Of a stretch of 64,000 nucleotides of DNA, positions 1 through 10,883 are shown piece by piece. The position numbers and the translations under genes are program-made. The notes under the pieces were generated by a model. It did not search any database. It was given only the letters and a program-made list of their open reading frames with translations, and had not been told where the DNA came from. Source of the DNA: Lachancea mirantina. Its lineage: Eukaryota; Ascomycota; Saccharomycetes; Saccharomycetales; Saccharomycetaceae. Positions within the stretch are counted from its first letter, which is position 1; every line of letters starts with the position of its first letter. Where the stretch lies: contig LT598463.1 of assembly GCA_900074745.1 (NCBI GenBank), positions 193,926 to 257,925 on the forward strand, in the 5' to 3' direction.

Positions 1-617
1 AGAGCTCGAAATGGTATTGAACACACTAAAAAGCGCTTAAATAGATGAGAGCGCGGAAGGTAGTGATTCATCCTTCTTAGTGCTTCTTTAAAGGTCGTTT
101 CCCGGCCGATTTTTCTTCTCAAGCAAGCTACTTGGCGAAACTAAACAAAACTATATACCAAAAGGAAACACATTTTATCAGCTCTAACACACTCCAGGCA
201 GCTACTAGCCTTGATTCGGATGCCTCGACACCCCACACGCGACCTCTTGACTTCCCAATTAGCCATAAAATTTCAACTCACCCAAAAGTCGTTCTCTCGA
301 ACACTGAAAAAATCCCACATAATTCAAAAGTCATCAGCAATCAGAAGCTCCAATTATCGGCTACCTGTTTGCTATTTTAACCACCCCCATTTCGTTATCA
401 CTCAGTTGAAAAACTGGCGCGTCTTGTGCCTGATTTACCCGCCCCAAAGGTTCGCGTTTTCATCGCTTCGCAAGCCTTTAATGAAAAACGAGATTAACTT
501 CTAGAGTATTCATACCAGAATCAAAACACTCGAGATTGGTTGATTCAAGACAACTACACCTTCAGTCCAAGGGGGTTTTTCGAAGCGGGACACGTTCAGA
601 ATCGTTTGAAATACCTA
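1..617. other. Intergenic region upstream of VRG4
   Basis: No gene can be supported here. The short open frames on the + strand have no recognisable domain and no yeast-like protein character. The stretch presumably holds the VRG4 promoter and leader. I did not find the OST5 or MTC3 genes that flank VRG4 in S. cerevisiae, so either they lie outside the window or the order differs. Confidence 0.6.
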
Positions 618-1604
618 ATGTCGGAACTTAAAGTCGATACCGGTGCGTTTTCCCATATCGCGAACTCGGGCCCAATTTCGATCTTGGCGTACTGTGCCTC
701 GTCGATCCTTATGACCGTGACCAACAAGTTCGTTGTCAATGGCAAGGACTTCAACATGAACTTTGTGATGTTGTCCGTGCAAGCCTTGGTGTGTACACTT
801 GCGTTGGTGGTCCTCAAAGCCTTGGGATACGCGAAATTCCGTCCTTTGAACAAGACCGACACGAAAAACTGGTTCCCAATTTCAATTTTGCTTGTGCTCA
901 TGATTTACACGTCGTCCAAGGCGTTACAATACCTTGCAGTTCCTATTTACACGATTTTCAAAAACTTGACCATCATTTTGATCGCGTACGGTGAAGTGTT
1001 GTTTTTCGGAGGTAAAGTCACTGCGATGGAGCTTTCGGCTTTTTTCTTGATGGTTTTCTCATCTGTTGTGGCCACTTACGGCGACAAGCAAGCTCTGTCC
1101 TCTAAAGCCATCGAAGGTGTTTCGACATCCGTGCTCAATGTCGGCTACGTGTGGATGTTTGCCAACTGTATTTCTTCGGCTTTGTTCGTGCTCATTATGA
1201 GAAAAAGGATCAAGTTGACCAATTTCAAAGATTACGACACCATGTTCTACAACAATATCTTGGCGCTCCCCATCATGCTTGTCTGCTCTTTCATGGTCGA
1301 AGACTGGTCCGCCCAGAACCTTTCCGTTAATCTCTCGCAAGAAATGCTCACTGTCATGGTCATTTCCGGTCTCACCTCCGTCGGTATCTCGTACTGCTCT
1401 GGTTGGTGTGTGAGAGTCACGTCTTCGACAACTTACTCCATGGTCGGCGCCTTGAATAAACTTCCAATTGCCCTTTCCGGCCTGATTTTCTTTGACGCTC
1501 CTAAGAACTTCTTGTCCTTCTTCTCCATTTTCCTGGGTTTCTTGGCAGGTATCGTTTACGCCGTTGCCAAACAGAAGAAACAACAACCACAGGTCAAGGC
1601 TTAG
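618..1604 (+). CDS. VRG4: GDP-mannose transporter of the Golgi (Vrg4 family)
   Basis: Nucleotide-sugar transporter that exchanges cytosolic GDP-mannose for GMP across the Golgi membrane, feeding protein and sphingolipid mannosylation. The protein is 328 residues (S. cerevisiae Vrg4 is about 337) with about ten hydrophobic segments. The nucleotide-sugar signature GALNK lies at residues 277-281 within [10 protein letters not shown], and an FYNN motif lies upstream of it. I chose the ATG at 618, which gives the family N-terminus MSELK; the open frame extends to 540 only through non-ATG codons. The C-terminus is lysine and glutamine rich (AKQKKQQ), as in the family, where it acts in ER export. 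KRE29 follows on the same strand, the order seen around the S. cerevisiae paralogue HVG1. Confidence 0.97.
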   Translation: MSELKVDTGAFSHIANSGPISILAYCASSILMTVTNKFVVNGKDFNMNFVMLSVQALVCTLALVVLKALGYAKFRPLNKTDTKNWFPISILLVLMIYTSSKALQYLAVPIYTIFKNLTIILIAYGEVLFFGGKVTAMELSAFFLMVFSSVVATYGDKQALSSKAIEGVSTSVLNVGYVWMFANCISSALFVLIMRKRIKLTNFKDYDTMFYNNILALPIMLVCSFMVEDWSAQNLSVNLSQEMLTVMVISGLTSVGISYCSGWCVRVTSSTTYSMVGALNKLPIALSGLIFFDAPKNFLSFFSIFLGFLAGIVYAVAKQKKQQPQVKA

Positions 1605-1874
1605 GGACACACTCTCTCCTCAGAGCTATTGACGTACATTTTCGCGAATTCCGCGAAATGCGATTAATGCAGTCTTGACCTGATATGATGGTCGTTATAT
1701 AGACATTACATTAAATTACTCTCTAACGCTACTAGAGTGTCCATATAATCGTGCGATTCTGGGCATCTCTGACCCTTTTAATTTTTAATCTAGTAAGTTG
1801 CAGATAACGATTTGCCAACTCTTCATTAGATTTGAATCTCACTATCCTGTAACTCTCATATGAAAACCTAGCGC

Positions 1875-3041
1875 ATGAAGCGAAGAAGAGACAGGTCATC
1901 AAGCCATGGCTCTTTTAGTAGAAGCTCTGACTCTACAGATTTCGTGGATGCCATTATGGACTCACAAGACTCGCTGGGTGAGCCCTTGCCTGTTGTAGGA
2001 CTTGATGCCGATGTGAGTGTCAGTACCACGGAAGAAGAACCAGGATTCGATGATGAAGACGAAGAAGATTTCTTACCGGGTCTAGATCAACCGTCTTCAC
2101 CAGAGCCGCCACACCGATCATCGACACAAGACAACCTGCTTCAGCTGAGTGAAGAAGATTTTGACCATTCGCTTATACAAAAGATGGATAAAACAGAAAA
2201 ACTGGCAAAAGCACTAGAAACTGAACCACCAGTTTCGGCAGATGTCGCTGGGCTCAGCGAATCGTTCGTTTCAGAACTGGAACGGGAAGATCGAACAAAA
2301 GACATCAGTTTAACATTGACAGAACGACACTTGGAAAATCGTAAAGATTGGTATTTCCTGCGCGAGAATTCAAGCTTCATGCCTACAGATTCATGGGAAA
2401 CCTTTTTGTATGGTTCGTTAAAACCGGGATGTTCATTGGAGGAACTTTTGCAATCCTTTGGAGTTCCACGGAGCCTTTTAACCGACCTACACGTGAGTCT
2501 TGACGGATATGATCCTAGAATTCGAACCAATGCTTTAAGCGAGATGTGTTGCCAACTCTCACAGTTTATCAAATCGCCTCGCTTCACAGAATGTTTCATT
2601 TCGTTCATTTTGGACCGCAACATATTCAATTCCGTCGGTTGTACATCAGCTTGGTGTACTGATATCTATCACAAGATTGGACCTACGAAATTCTGGGACG
2701 ATTATTTCAAAATTGTTCCCAAGGAAGCTTATATCTTGCATCTCAGGGTATCGCGCCAGATCCATGGCGCAGACCGGATGTTATTTCAAAAATTGCACAA
2801 TACAACTAGTTTGTCAAACAGGCGGTTGATCAAAGGCTTTGACACGCTTTTATTTGCAGGAAATCATCAAGGTCTTCTGTATTATACTTTATTTATTTAT
2901 GGGATTCGCCCAGACGATACCCAAAGCGAATCTCTTTTTCAAGCCATGCGAAATCGCCTACAGAAATCAAGGAAAGGTCAATACGAAGTGGAACTTGTCA
3001 TACTTGAAGGATATCTGACAACGTTTCTCATAAACCGGTGA
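1875..3041 (+). CDS. KRE29: Probable Kre29/Nse6-type subunit of the Smc5-Smc6 complex
   Basis: A 388-residue protein with a serine-rich, acidic and presumably disordered N-terminal part (about residues 1-130, with EEEPGFDDEDEEDF-like stretches) and a predicted all-helical C-terminal part. I do not see a catalytic motif. The assignment rests mainly on position: in S. cerevisiae KRE29 (YER038C) sits between HVG1, the VRG4 paralogue, and PHM8, the SDT1 paralogue, in the same relative orientations as here. Kre29 pairs with Nse5 and helps load the Smc5/6 DNA-repair complex on chromatin. The length is shorter than S. cerevisiae Kre29 (464 aa), which is plausible for this fast-evolving family. The start is the first ATG. 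Its 3' end lies 33 bp from the convergent SDT1 stop. Confidence 0.72.
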   Translation: MKRRRDRSSSHGSFSRSSDSTDFVDAIMDSQDSLGEPLPVVGLDADVSVSTTEEEPGFDDEDEEDFLPGLDQPSSPEPPHRSSTQDNLLQLSEEDFDHSLIQKMDKTEKLAKALETEPPVSADVAGLSESFVSELEREDRTKDISLTLTERHLENRKDWYFLRENSSFMPTDSWETFLYGSLKPGCSLEELLQSFGVPRSLLTDLHVSLDGYDPRIRTNALSEMCCQLSQFIKSPRFTECFISFILDRNIFNSVGCTSAWCTDIYHKIGPTKFWDDYFKIVPKEAYILHLRVSRQIHGADRMLFQKLHNTTSLSNRRLIKGFDTLLFAGNHQGLLYYTLFIYGIRPDDTQSESLFQAMRNRLQKSRKGQYEVELVILEGYLTTFLINR

Positions 3042-3074
3042 AATGCTGTATAGTTTCAAAAAATGCGCTGCATT

Positions 3075-4067
<993 letters not shown>

Positions 4068-4106
4068 CTAAAAGTCAAGATATATCCGACGGCGTAAACT
4101 GAAAAA

Positions 4107-5624
4107 TCAAGATGACTCAATGTTTGCCAACTTTTGTATGAGGAAGCTGCGGAAAATAGTTTGATTGGTGACCGAGAGCAATGAGTCAAGTATCTGGTCG
4201 GTGGTTATCTGAGAGGAATCAGTGGCGACAATGGTGGAGCTCTCGTGTTGGCCTTGAACACTGGAACTTGTCATTTCAGAACCTTCTAGTTGGGATTGAG
4301 TTTCTGTACTTTCATCTTGGGTAGCATTGATATTGTTGTCTTGCGTAGTGTGCATGCCGCTCGGGACAGAATTGGAGACATCGGTGCGGTCAGATTCTTC
4401 GTTCTTTTGACCCAAAGGTGCGTTTGCACTGTCTTGGTCGGACTCAGGGCCGGTCGTAGTTATGGGCTGTTCAGCGTTTGACGGCGAATCACTTTTGTGC
4501 GCCTGTACTTCTCTTGCACCGTTTATATCAGCGTTTCGATCAGAATTGTTTGCTAAAGCTCTTTCAAATGCGACGTGCTCGTCGTCCTGCGTCAACTGTG
4601 CTTTGTCGAGTTCCTTTTGTAAAATGGCCTTGATCTGAGATTTTAGCGACGCAATTTCGTCAGCGGTTGCATCGCTAGTTCTGAGCTTCGAAAGAGTGAC
4701 AAGCGTGTTCTCAACCAAAGCGAAAAGCCTTTGTTGGCCCTGCGTTGTAAGACCGCGACAGTACAGATCAATGTCTTGAACGAATTTGGTAATGTTGCTG
4801 CTGTCGCACCGCCGGTAGGTTTCAATGGGTGTGTCGTCGCGAGCTGCTGCCCGATAATTGTGGATCTCGATCTGGGCGTCTTGCAGAAGCTTTTCGACGA
4901 GTCTGCGCTTAAAAGGCGCGCTGGACAAAAAATTGATGACGAGGGTTTCATTCGGACCCACATACGGTTCCTCGATCAGATCCTGTTGTTTCAACAAGCT
5001 GTCGAAAATGAGCTGGTCGAGTTCGTTGAGGTGTTGAAATTCATAATTGGCGCTTTTCTCATGCAGAAACGTGTGCAACTGCACCAGTTGAGATGGCGTG
5101 AACGAAGGAGGTTCTTCAAGCAGCCGCATCTCGAGACCCGCACAGTGGGACTCAACAGCAGTGCGGAACGTGTCCAACTTGGTCAATTGCCGCAGAACGG
5201 CGAATTTGGCCAATACATTGTCAAAATTGGATGAGTTTTCTGGATCCTTGTTGAAAGAACGCACCGCTCGAGTCCAACTGGCCACCGAGAGCGTGGTTTC
5301 TGCGTGTGAGCTACGATGACTTGCGGCTGGCACCGCTGTAGCGCGCTTAGCGCCTCTTTGACGCAGCTGCGGTTCTGAAATGTTATCGAGTTTATACTGG
5401 CTGTCGTTGAAGCACAGCTCCATCAGACTGGCGTCTATCTCTTTGCAATGCACAAAAATGGTATCCACCTCTTTCGTCACCGCCAAAAGGTCATCATATC
5501 TGTGCCCAAGCTCGAGTCGTAGCTTATTTTCAGCGCGCACCAGCTCCTGCGATAGCTGGAGCCTATAATCGCGTAATTGCGGTACGGTTTTTTCGCAGAA
5601 GAGAGCCTCCACCCGTGCAGCCAT
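4107..5624 (-). CDS. COG1: Conserved oligomeric Golgi complex subunit 1
   Basis: Cog1 is a subunit of lobe A of the COG tethering complex, which captures retrograde vesicles within the Golgi. The N-terminal 100 residues are helical and coiled-coil-like (ALFCEKTVPQLRDYRLQ, then ENKLRLELGHRYDDLLAVTKEVDTIF), typical of COG and CATCHR subunits. A Ser/Thr/Gln/Asn-rich low-complexity stretch lies at about residues 370-470, and a short helical segment closes the protein. The start is the ATG at 5624 (505 aa); the frame runs about 30 bases further upstream but only to a GTG. The protein is longer than S. cerevisiae Cog1 (417 aa), chiefly because of the low-complexity insert. Its position next to SDT1 agrees with YGL223C. 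Confidence 0.85.
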   Translation of the reverse strand: MAARVEALFCEKTVPQLRDYRLQLSQELVRAENKLRLELGHRYDDLLAVTKEVDTIFVHCKEIDASLMELCFNDSQYKLDNISEPQLRQRGAKRATAVPAASHRSSHAETTLSVASWTRAVRSFNKDPENSSNFDNVLAKFAVLRQLTKLDTFRTAVESHCAGLEMRLLEEPPSFTPSQLVQLHTFLHEKSANYEFQHLNELDQLIFDSLLKQQDLIEEPYVGPNETLVINFLSSAPFKRRLVEKLLQDAQIEIHNYRAAARDDTPIETYRRCDSSNITKFVQDIDLYCRGLTTQGQQRLFALVENTLVTLSKLRTSDATADEIASLKSQIKAILQKELDKAQLTQDDEHVAFERALANNSDRNADINGAREVQAHKSDSPSNAEQPITTTGPESDQDSANAPLGQKNEESDRTDVSNSVPSGMHTTQDNNINATQDESTETQSQLEGSEMTSSSVQGQHESSTIVATDSSQITTDQILDSLLSVTNQTIFRSFLIQKLANIESS

Positions 5625-6378
5625 ACGCTTATAAGACTGATTTAGAGCAGACACTGAAGATGAACTGCGAGATGTGGTCTGGAAGCTCTGTTAGGAAGTG
5701 CAAGCTATGTCAGCTTATTATTTAGCATTATCATCGAGATGATGGTAACGGAGATATCCACGTGACCAAACAAAATCACGTGAAAGTCACACTATCTTAT
5801 GGTCACCATGTACGAAACATGTGTGGGTGGTGCTCAAGTGACAATTAGTCACAGAGTACGAGGTGTGTGGGTGTCAAGGTGTACTGATCTACTGGATGCA
5901 TGGGTCCAATTTTTGTAGCTATATACGACGACAATCATACTATACGTCATAGTTACCCGTCTCAATACTTTTTTTTACTTCAGCTCACCATAAACGAGTG
6001 AACGTCAAATTTTTCACGCCTGCGAGAATCTCTGGCGCATCGACATCATCGCGAAGTGCAAATTGAAGAAAAATCCGACAAAAAAAAGTCTACTGTAAAG
6101 ATAGTATAAGTTGAGCAAGAACAGACAATTGGAGTAGACCGCAAGAGCCCTCTAAAAATTTTTCATTAGCTACCACATAACCTTTCGAACAGGCTTTGTG
6201 TGAAATTGTGAAAATTCTTTTTTTTTGAAGGAATTTTTTGGCTTAGAATTCGCTTTATTAGCAGACTTTAGCGTCCAAGTTTTGTCAAACCAGTCTGTCA
6301 CGACACTAAGGGCCTTGAAAACTCAGCGGTTTATTCAGAAGGTCCAATAAATTCTACTACAAAAGTCTCAACCTCAAT
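5625..6378. promoter_or_regulatory. COG1-ARB1 divergent promoter region with RRPE-like and E-box elements
   Basis: A 754-bp divergent intergenic region. Two CACGTG boxes lie at 5759-5764 and 5777-5782, 12 bp apart. At 6154-6165 the sequence AAAAATTTTTCA is the complement of the ribosomal-RNA-processing element TGAAAAATTTTT. At 6045-6052 ATCATCGC is one base from the complement of the PAC core GCGATGAG. RRPE plus PAC is the usual signature of yeast ribosome-biogenesis promoters and fits ARB1. I see no ATG between about 5914 and 6378, which fits a leader or promoter free of upstream starts. Confidence 0.6.
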
Positions 6379-8202
6379 ATGCCTCCAGCATCTGCTTCTA
6401 AAGCCAAGAGAGAGGCTAAGAAGGCCGAAAGAGATGCCAAGAAAGTCGCTGCCGGTAAGCCGGTGAGAAAGTCTAAGAAGGCCACTGAAAGTGAAGATGT
6501 GGACGAAGCTGCCGCCAAAGAAATTGCGCAGCTAAAATTGCAACAGGATGAACACGGTATCTCCGACCGTGTCGTGACCGGTGTGCTAGACTCCCTTGAG
6601 ACCTCTAGAGATGTCAAACTTTCGTCTGTCTCGCTTCTTTTCCACGGTAAGGTGCTGATCCAGGACTCGCAACTCGAACTCAACTACGGGCGTCACTATG
6701 GTCTGCTAGGTGAGAACGGGTGCGGTAAGTCCACTTTCCTAAAGTCGCTCGCGACGAGAGAGTACCCAATCCCTGAAATGATCGATGTTTACCTGCTAGA
6801 CGAGCCAGCCGAGCCCTCTGAGTACTCCGCTTTGGAGTATGTCGTTAGAGAGGCTCAGAATGAGCTTAAAAGACTTGAGGATCTTGTCGAAAAGACCATT
6901 CTAGACGAGGGTCCAGAATCCGATGTCTTGGAAGGTTTGTACGAAAGAATGGACTCTTTGGATCCAAGCACCTTCGAGAGTAGAGCCGCTGTTATCTTGA
7001 TCGGTTTGGGGTTCAACTCTCAAACGATCAACAAAAAGACCAAGGACATGTCTGGTGGTTGGAAAATGCGTGTTGCTCTTGCCAAGGCCCTTTTCGTCAA
7101 GCCAACACTTCTTTTGCTGGATGACCCAACTGCACACTTGGATTTGGAAGCTTGTGTTTGGTTAGAAGAATATCTGAAGCGTTTCGACAGAACCTTGGTC
7201 ATTGTTTCTCACTCCCAGGATTTCCTGAACGGTGTATGTACCAACATGATAGACATGCGTTTGCAAGTCCTTACCGCTTACGGTGGTAATTACGACTCCT
7301 ACGTCAAGACACGTTCCGAATTGGAGACAAATCAAATGAAACAATACAACAAGCAACAGGAAGAAATTGCCCATATCAAGAAATTTATCGCTTCTGCGGG
7401 TACCTACGCCAACCTGGTCAGACAAGCCAAATCCAGGCAAAAGATTCTAGACAAGATGGAAGCTGATGGCCTAATACCTCCTGTTGTACCCGACAAGGTC
7501 TTTTCGTTCCGTTTCCCAGAAGTTGAGAGACTTCCACCACCAGTCTTGGCCTTCGATGACATTTCTTTTGCTTACGATGGTAACCCCGAACACAACCTTT
7601 ACGAAGATTTGAGTTTCGGTGTTGACATGGACTCCAGAATTGCTCTTGTCGGTCCTAACGGTGTGGGTAAGTCCACTTTGCTAAAGCTTATGACGGGTGA
7701 CTTGATGTGTCAATCAGGCCGTGTTTCTCGTCACACTCATGTCAAACTTGGCGTTTACTCTCAGCATTCTCAAGATCAACTTGACTTGACCAAGTCTCCA
7801 CTAGAGTTTGTGCGTGACAAATTCTCGAGCATCTCTCAAGATTACCAATACTGGAGAGGTCAACTTGGTCGTTATGGTTTGACGGGTGAAGGTCAAACTG
7901 CTCAAATGGCCACTCTATCTGAAGGGCAACGTTCTCGTGTTGTCTTCGCCCTACTAGCGCTTGAACAACCAAACATTCTATTGTTGGATGAACCTACTAA
8001 CGGTTTGGACATCCCTACGATTGATTCCCTGGCTGATGCTATTAACGATTTCAACGGTGGTGTCGTTGTTGTGTCGCACGACTTCAGACTGCTGGACAAG
8101 ATTGCAAAGGACATTTTCGTTGTGGAAAACAAGACAGCTACGAGGTGGGATGGCTCTATTTTGCAATACAAGAACAAGTTGGCGAAGAATGTTGTTTTGT
8201 AG
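6379..8202 (+). CDS. ARB1: ABCF ATPase Arb1, ribosome biogenesis and quality-control factor
   Basis: A soluble 607-residue ABC-F ATPase with two nucleotide-binding domains and no membrane segments (S. cerevisiae Arb1 is about 610). A lysine- and alanine-rich N-terminal extension of about 65 residues precedes NBD1. Walker A motifs are GENGCGKST (residues 111-119) and GPNGVGKST (425-433). Signature motifs are MSGGW (224-228) and LSEGQ (513-517). Walker B segments are LLLLDDPTAHLD and ILLLDEPTNGLD; the first carries DDPT in place of DEPT, a known feature of this family. Arb1 acts in 40S and 60S biogenesis and binds stalled ribosomes near the E site. The promoter carries RRPE and PAC-like elements. 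Its place beside SDT1/PHM8 and EDC2 agrees with YER036C. Confidence 0.97.
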   Translation: MPPASASKAKREAKKAERDAKKVAAGKPVRKSKKATESEDVDEAAAKEIAQLKLQQDEHGISDRVVTGVLDSLETSRDVKLSSVSLLFHGKVLIQDSQLELNYGRHYGLLGENGCGKSTFLKSLATREYPIPEMIDVYLLDEPAEPSEYSALEYVVREAQNELKRLEDLVEKTILDEGPESDVLEGLYERMDSLDPSTFESRAAVILIGLGFNSQTINKKTKDMSGGWKMRVALAKALFVKPTLLLLDDPTAHLDLEACVWLEEYLKRFDRTLVIVSHSQDFLNGVCTNMIDMRLQVLTAYGGNYDSYVKTRSELETNQMKQYNKQQEEIAHIKKFIASAGTYANLVRQAKSRQKILDKMEADGLIPPVVPDKVFSFRFPEVERLPPPVLAFDDISFAYDGNPEHNLYEDLSFGVDMDSRIALVGPNGVGKSTLLKLMTGDLMCQSGRVSRHTHVKLGVYSQHSQDQLDLTKSPLEFVRDKFSSISQDYQYWRGQLGRYGLTGEGQTAQMATLSEGQRSRVVFALLALEQPNILLLDEPTNGLDIPTIDSLADAINDFNGGVVVVSHDFRLLDKIAKDIFVVENKTATRWDGSILQYKNKLAKNVVL

Positions 8203-8766
8203 GTGAAGGACTTGTAATCATCCGTAGATTTATAATTAATTGTGCAATATCCTATGATTCTAGTGGTGAATGAATGGTAGGAATGAAATGTTTAGAGATT
8301 TTCATGTATTTCTAATAATCAAGAGAAGAGATAGTTTAAACTACACAAGGTTTTTAATATGTGAGGTAATAGAGCTGTGGTTCTCAGCCGTCTAGCGGTA
8401 AGAGTAGCTCACATTCCCTACAATAACCGTGAATAAACTGCTTCAATTGTTGATATTCGAAAGGCCAAAAAAAAAAAAATAGTAAAAAAAAATATGATGC
8501 CCACTTTACTTTCAAGAGCCAGGCACTAAAGTCTGCATTTGAATTCTGTCGTAATGATTACACCACAAGATTTAAAATTCCCAGTAAATCCTCCTTGTCT
8601 TCTGACATGTTTTTTTTGTTATGTTATTCTTTTGTGAAAATAATAGACGGAAAAGTCGCTTTGTCCGTGATAAAACTTCCGCTAGGAATTTGATCCCGAC
8701 ACCACCAGCCCTTGGGTGAATTGAGTTGTTGTCCCTGTGCTTTCCTGCCGAGAAAATGCCAGATCT
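8203..8766. other. ARB1-EDC1 convergent intergenic region
   Basis: AT-rich, with A tracts at about 8467-8479 and 8484-8491, as expected for two facing 3' ends. Within it lies a GC-richer island at about 8357-8430 that can fold: TGTGAG upstream pairs with CTCACA, and GAGCT with AGCTC, followed by ACA about six bases after the stem. This recalls an H/ACA 3' hairpin, but the evidence is too weak for an RNA gene call. Confidence 0.4.
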
Positions 8767-9900
8767 TCATGCGAAACTTGGTTTAGGCAAAGTCGCTACT
8801 TCTGGCAAGCTCGTGGCAAACGAAGCGCCCGCGTAGCCAGACCGACTGTTGCCATTACCACCGCTCGACTTTCTTGTCTTCTTGCCCCCAGCAGTAGTGT
8901 TAGGTTGCACGTGGTTTTTGAAACCACTAGGTGATCTCTTGTACTCAGGCGCACTTCCACTTGAAGATCTCGACGACTGCGACCGGGTTTGCATTGGCGT
9001 CGTGTTAGGACTCGACTCTGAGAAAGAGGACGCGTTGTCAGGAAGCTGCTTGGGCACCTGCATAGGAGGCGCTGGGAAAGTGAAGTAGTTTGGAGGCACC
9101 GTGTTAGGAATGCCCATCAGCGCCGATTGCGGAGCCGTAAACGACGGTAAGGCTCCGCTGGTCAATGCGTAATTGGGCTGATAGTTCCAAGGAGGGTATC
9201 CGTTGTGCATTTTATAGCATTGCTGTTGATGTTGGAACTCTTGTTGGAAAAGCCCAGGCTGATTCGGAATCGACGAGGCACTCAAAGGAGGAGGGTTAAA
9301 ATAAGGCATGGGCGACACTGCAGGTGAATAGTGAACCGGCGGGTACCCTTGAGAGGGTAGAGGTAGGGGCTGCGCCTGAAGAGTAGGAGTCTTGACAGGA
9401 AAATGCGGGTTCTGCAACGTTGTCTGTTGGTCGTTGGGACACTCTTTGGGACTTTTCAAGGCAGTCCTACCCGAGATTGCATTGTTGACCCGGACACCAC
9501 TACCACCACCGTCCCCAGGGTGGCCTTCTCCTCTCTTTGCAGTCTGGTCTCCATCCTCAACAGAAAGAAACTCTTTGAAGTCGCGTGTAAGTTCATCGGC
9601 AGTATCTGGCGCTCGTCTGCTGTTATTTTTATTGCCTCGACGGCCACGACCGCCATTGCCTGCATGACGCCGCTCGTCGTTCGGTTTTTTCCGGCCAGAA
9701 TTACCAAAATCAGGTTTCTGACCATTTGGGAGCGTCTGAGCCGCAGGAATCGGCTCTGATCCGTTCTTTTCTTGTCGATATTTGTTCATTTTAGCATTTT
9801 TCAACGCTTTTTTCTCCGGCTTTTGAAGATAGCTTGTACTATTTTTCCCAGGCATAGACATGAGCCGGGAACTATTGAAATACATTGTATCCGTCGACAT
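8767..9900 (-). CDS. EDC1: mRNA decapping enhancer Edc1/Edc2, enlarged form
   Basis: Activator of the Dcp1-Dcp2 decapping enzyme, acting in the cytoplasm and P bodies. The N-terminus MSTDTMYFNSSRL and the block QTLPNGQKP match S. cerevisiae Edc1. The C-terminus carries the decapping-activation motif YAGASFAT followed by the Dcp1-binding proline motif LPKPSFA, the parts needed for Dcp1/Dcp2 contact. Between these ends lies a long Pro/Gln/Ser/Asn-rich, basic region that makes the protein 377 residues, against about 175 for Edc1 and 145 for Edc2. The whole is probably disordered and RNA binding. The ATG at 9900 is unambiguous because it begins the conserved N-terminus. The neighbours ARB1 and the YER034W homologue match the EDC2 locus. 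Confidence 0.93.
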   Translation of the reverse strand: MSTDTMYFNSSRLMSMPGKNSTSYLQKPEKKALKNAKMNKYRQEKNGSEPIPAAQTLPNGQKPDFGNSGRKKPNDERRHAGNGGRGRRGNKNNSRRAPDTADELTRDFKEFLSVEDGDQTAKRGEGHPGDGGGSGVRVNNAISGRTALKSPKECPNDQQTTLQNPHFPVKTPTLQAQPLPLPSQGYPPVHYSPAVSPMPYFNPPPLSASSIPNQPGLFQQEFQHQQQCYKMHNGYPPWNYQPNYALTSGALPSFTAPQSALMGIPNTVPPNYFTFPAPPMQVPKQLPDNASSFSESSPNTTPMQTRSQSSRSSSGSAPEYKRSPSGFKNHVQPNTTAGGKKTRKSSGGNGNSRSGYAGASFATSLPEVATLPKPSFA

Positions 9901-10367
9901 CGTTGGTGACTATAGCTTCCAATCCATTCAAGGTCTTTGTTCTCGTGATGTTTGTTTAGTTTCGATAACGATATCTGTGATATAATAAGGAGACTCAAAT
10001 TAGACTTGCGAGTCATTTTCACAAGCCATATTCGTTGAAGGTGATATAGGCATCTCAAAGAATATCACTATTAACGGGTAATACGAACCAAGCCATCTGC
10101 GTTCATAGTGACATACTCCAGCCGGACTCACCATACCGTATTCAACCCGGACTACCACCCATATTTGCGAGAGCATTAGGCAGTGCTGACCGCTGAAACT
10201 CAATCAGGAGGTCTATCGCAGTCTGTGGGGTATTTGTGCAAAATCTGGAGTCAATTTCGTATTCTGAAGGCGAAATAAACGTGGAAAACAGGTTTGACCA
10301 TGTGAGCCTTGGAATTCATGAATCTCGGGCATTCCCTGCCAATGCGTGACATGTAAATGCACTGGAA
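9901..10367. other. Intergenic region upstream of EDC1
   Basis: A 467-bp gap between two minus-strand genes that holds the EDC1 promoter and the 3' flank of the YER034W homologue. I see no RNA gene, repeat or conserved ORF in it. Confidence 0.5.
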
Positions 10368-10883
10368 TTAAGAGATCAGATCGTCCAAAAAGCTCTGTTC
10401 GGTCTCGAGTTCCTCTGGAATCATGGAAGTCGTAGCCGAAGCTGATTGGGCTGGTGCCTTTTTAATTTGCGGCACACTTTTCGCTGGCAATGCATCAGAT
10501 AATTCAGTACGCTCACTTTTAAACTTGTTTCTCCCCAGCACTTTGTTCAACTGATCCACGTTCATAGATTCCAGGTTTTTGCGAGTTAATCGCTCCGATG
10601 CACCAAAGTCTGTGTCCCCGACCTTCTTTTGAAGTACTTCCTTCAGTTTCCGATTCACCTGCTGCGAATCGAACTCGTCTTGTCCATATGTCATTGAAAG
10701 GTCTTCATGGTATCGGTAATCGTTCCCCTCTAGTGAGAGCTCTTCTTCGATTTCCGTCGTACTTTGTTCTTGCTTGTTCAAAATCCGGTACTTTCTATCG
10801 CTTGGCGTTGCATGTCTGCGTTTAAGCTTCTCCTTGTCAAAGAACTTCTTCCGGTTATCTCTTTTAAGGCTGTAGGGGTCCAT
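10368..10883 (-). CDS. YER034W-like conserved protein of unknown function
   Basis: A 171-residue hydrophilic protein. It begins MDPYSLKRDNRKKFFDKEKL, followed by a basic stretch with HATPSDRKYR, and ends in an acidic ETEQSFLDDL tail. No catalytic domain or membrane segment is visible. Its place between EDC1/2 and the rest of the block corresponds to S. cerevisiae YER034W (about 185 aa), whose function I do not know. I prefer the ATG at 10883. An in-frame ATG at 10970 would add 29 residues, but it is formed by the end of an (AT)n run and codes no part I recognise as conserved. The homology call is by synteny and resemblance only. Confidence 0.72.
   Translation of the reverse strand: MDPYSLKRDNRKKFFDKEKLKRRHATPSDRKYRILNKQEQSTTEIEEELSLEGNDYRYHEDLSMTYGQDEFDSQQVNRKLKEVLQKKVGDTDFGASERLTRKNLESMNVDQLNKVLGRNKFKSERTELSDALPAKSVPQIKKAPAQSASATTSMIPEELETEQSFLDDLIS

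Noticed and set aside
132-504. Two overlapping ORFs upstream of VRG4
   Set aside because: No recognisable domain, no membrane segments like OST5, and composition like non-coding DNA.
540-617. Longer VRG4 frame beginning at 540
   Set aside because: It starts at TTG; the ATG at 618 gives the conserved MSELK N-terminus.
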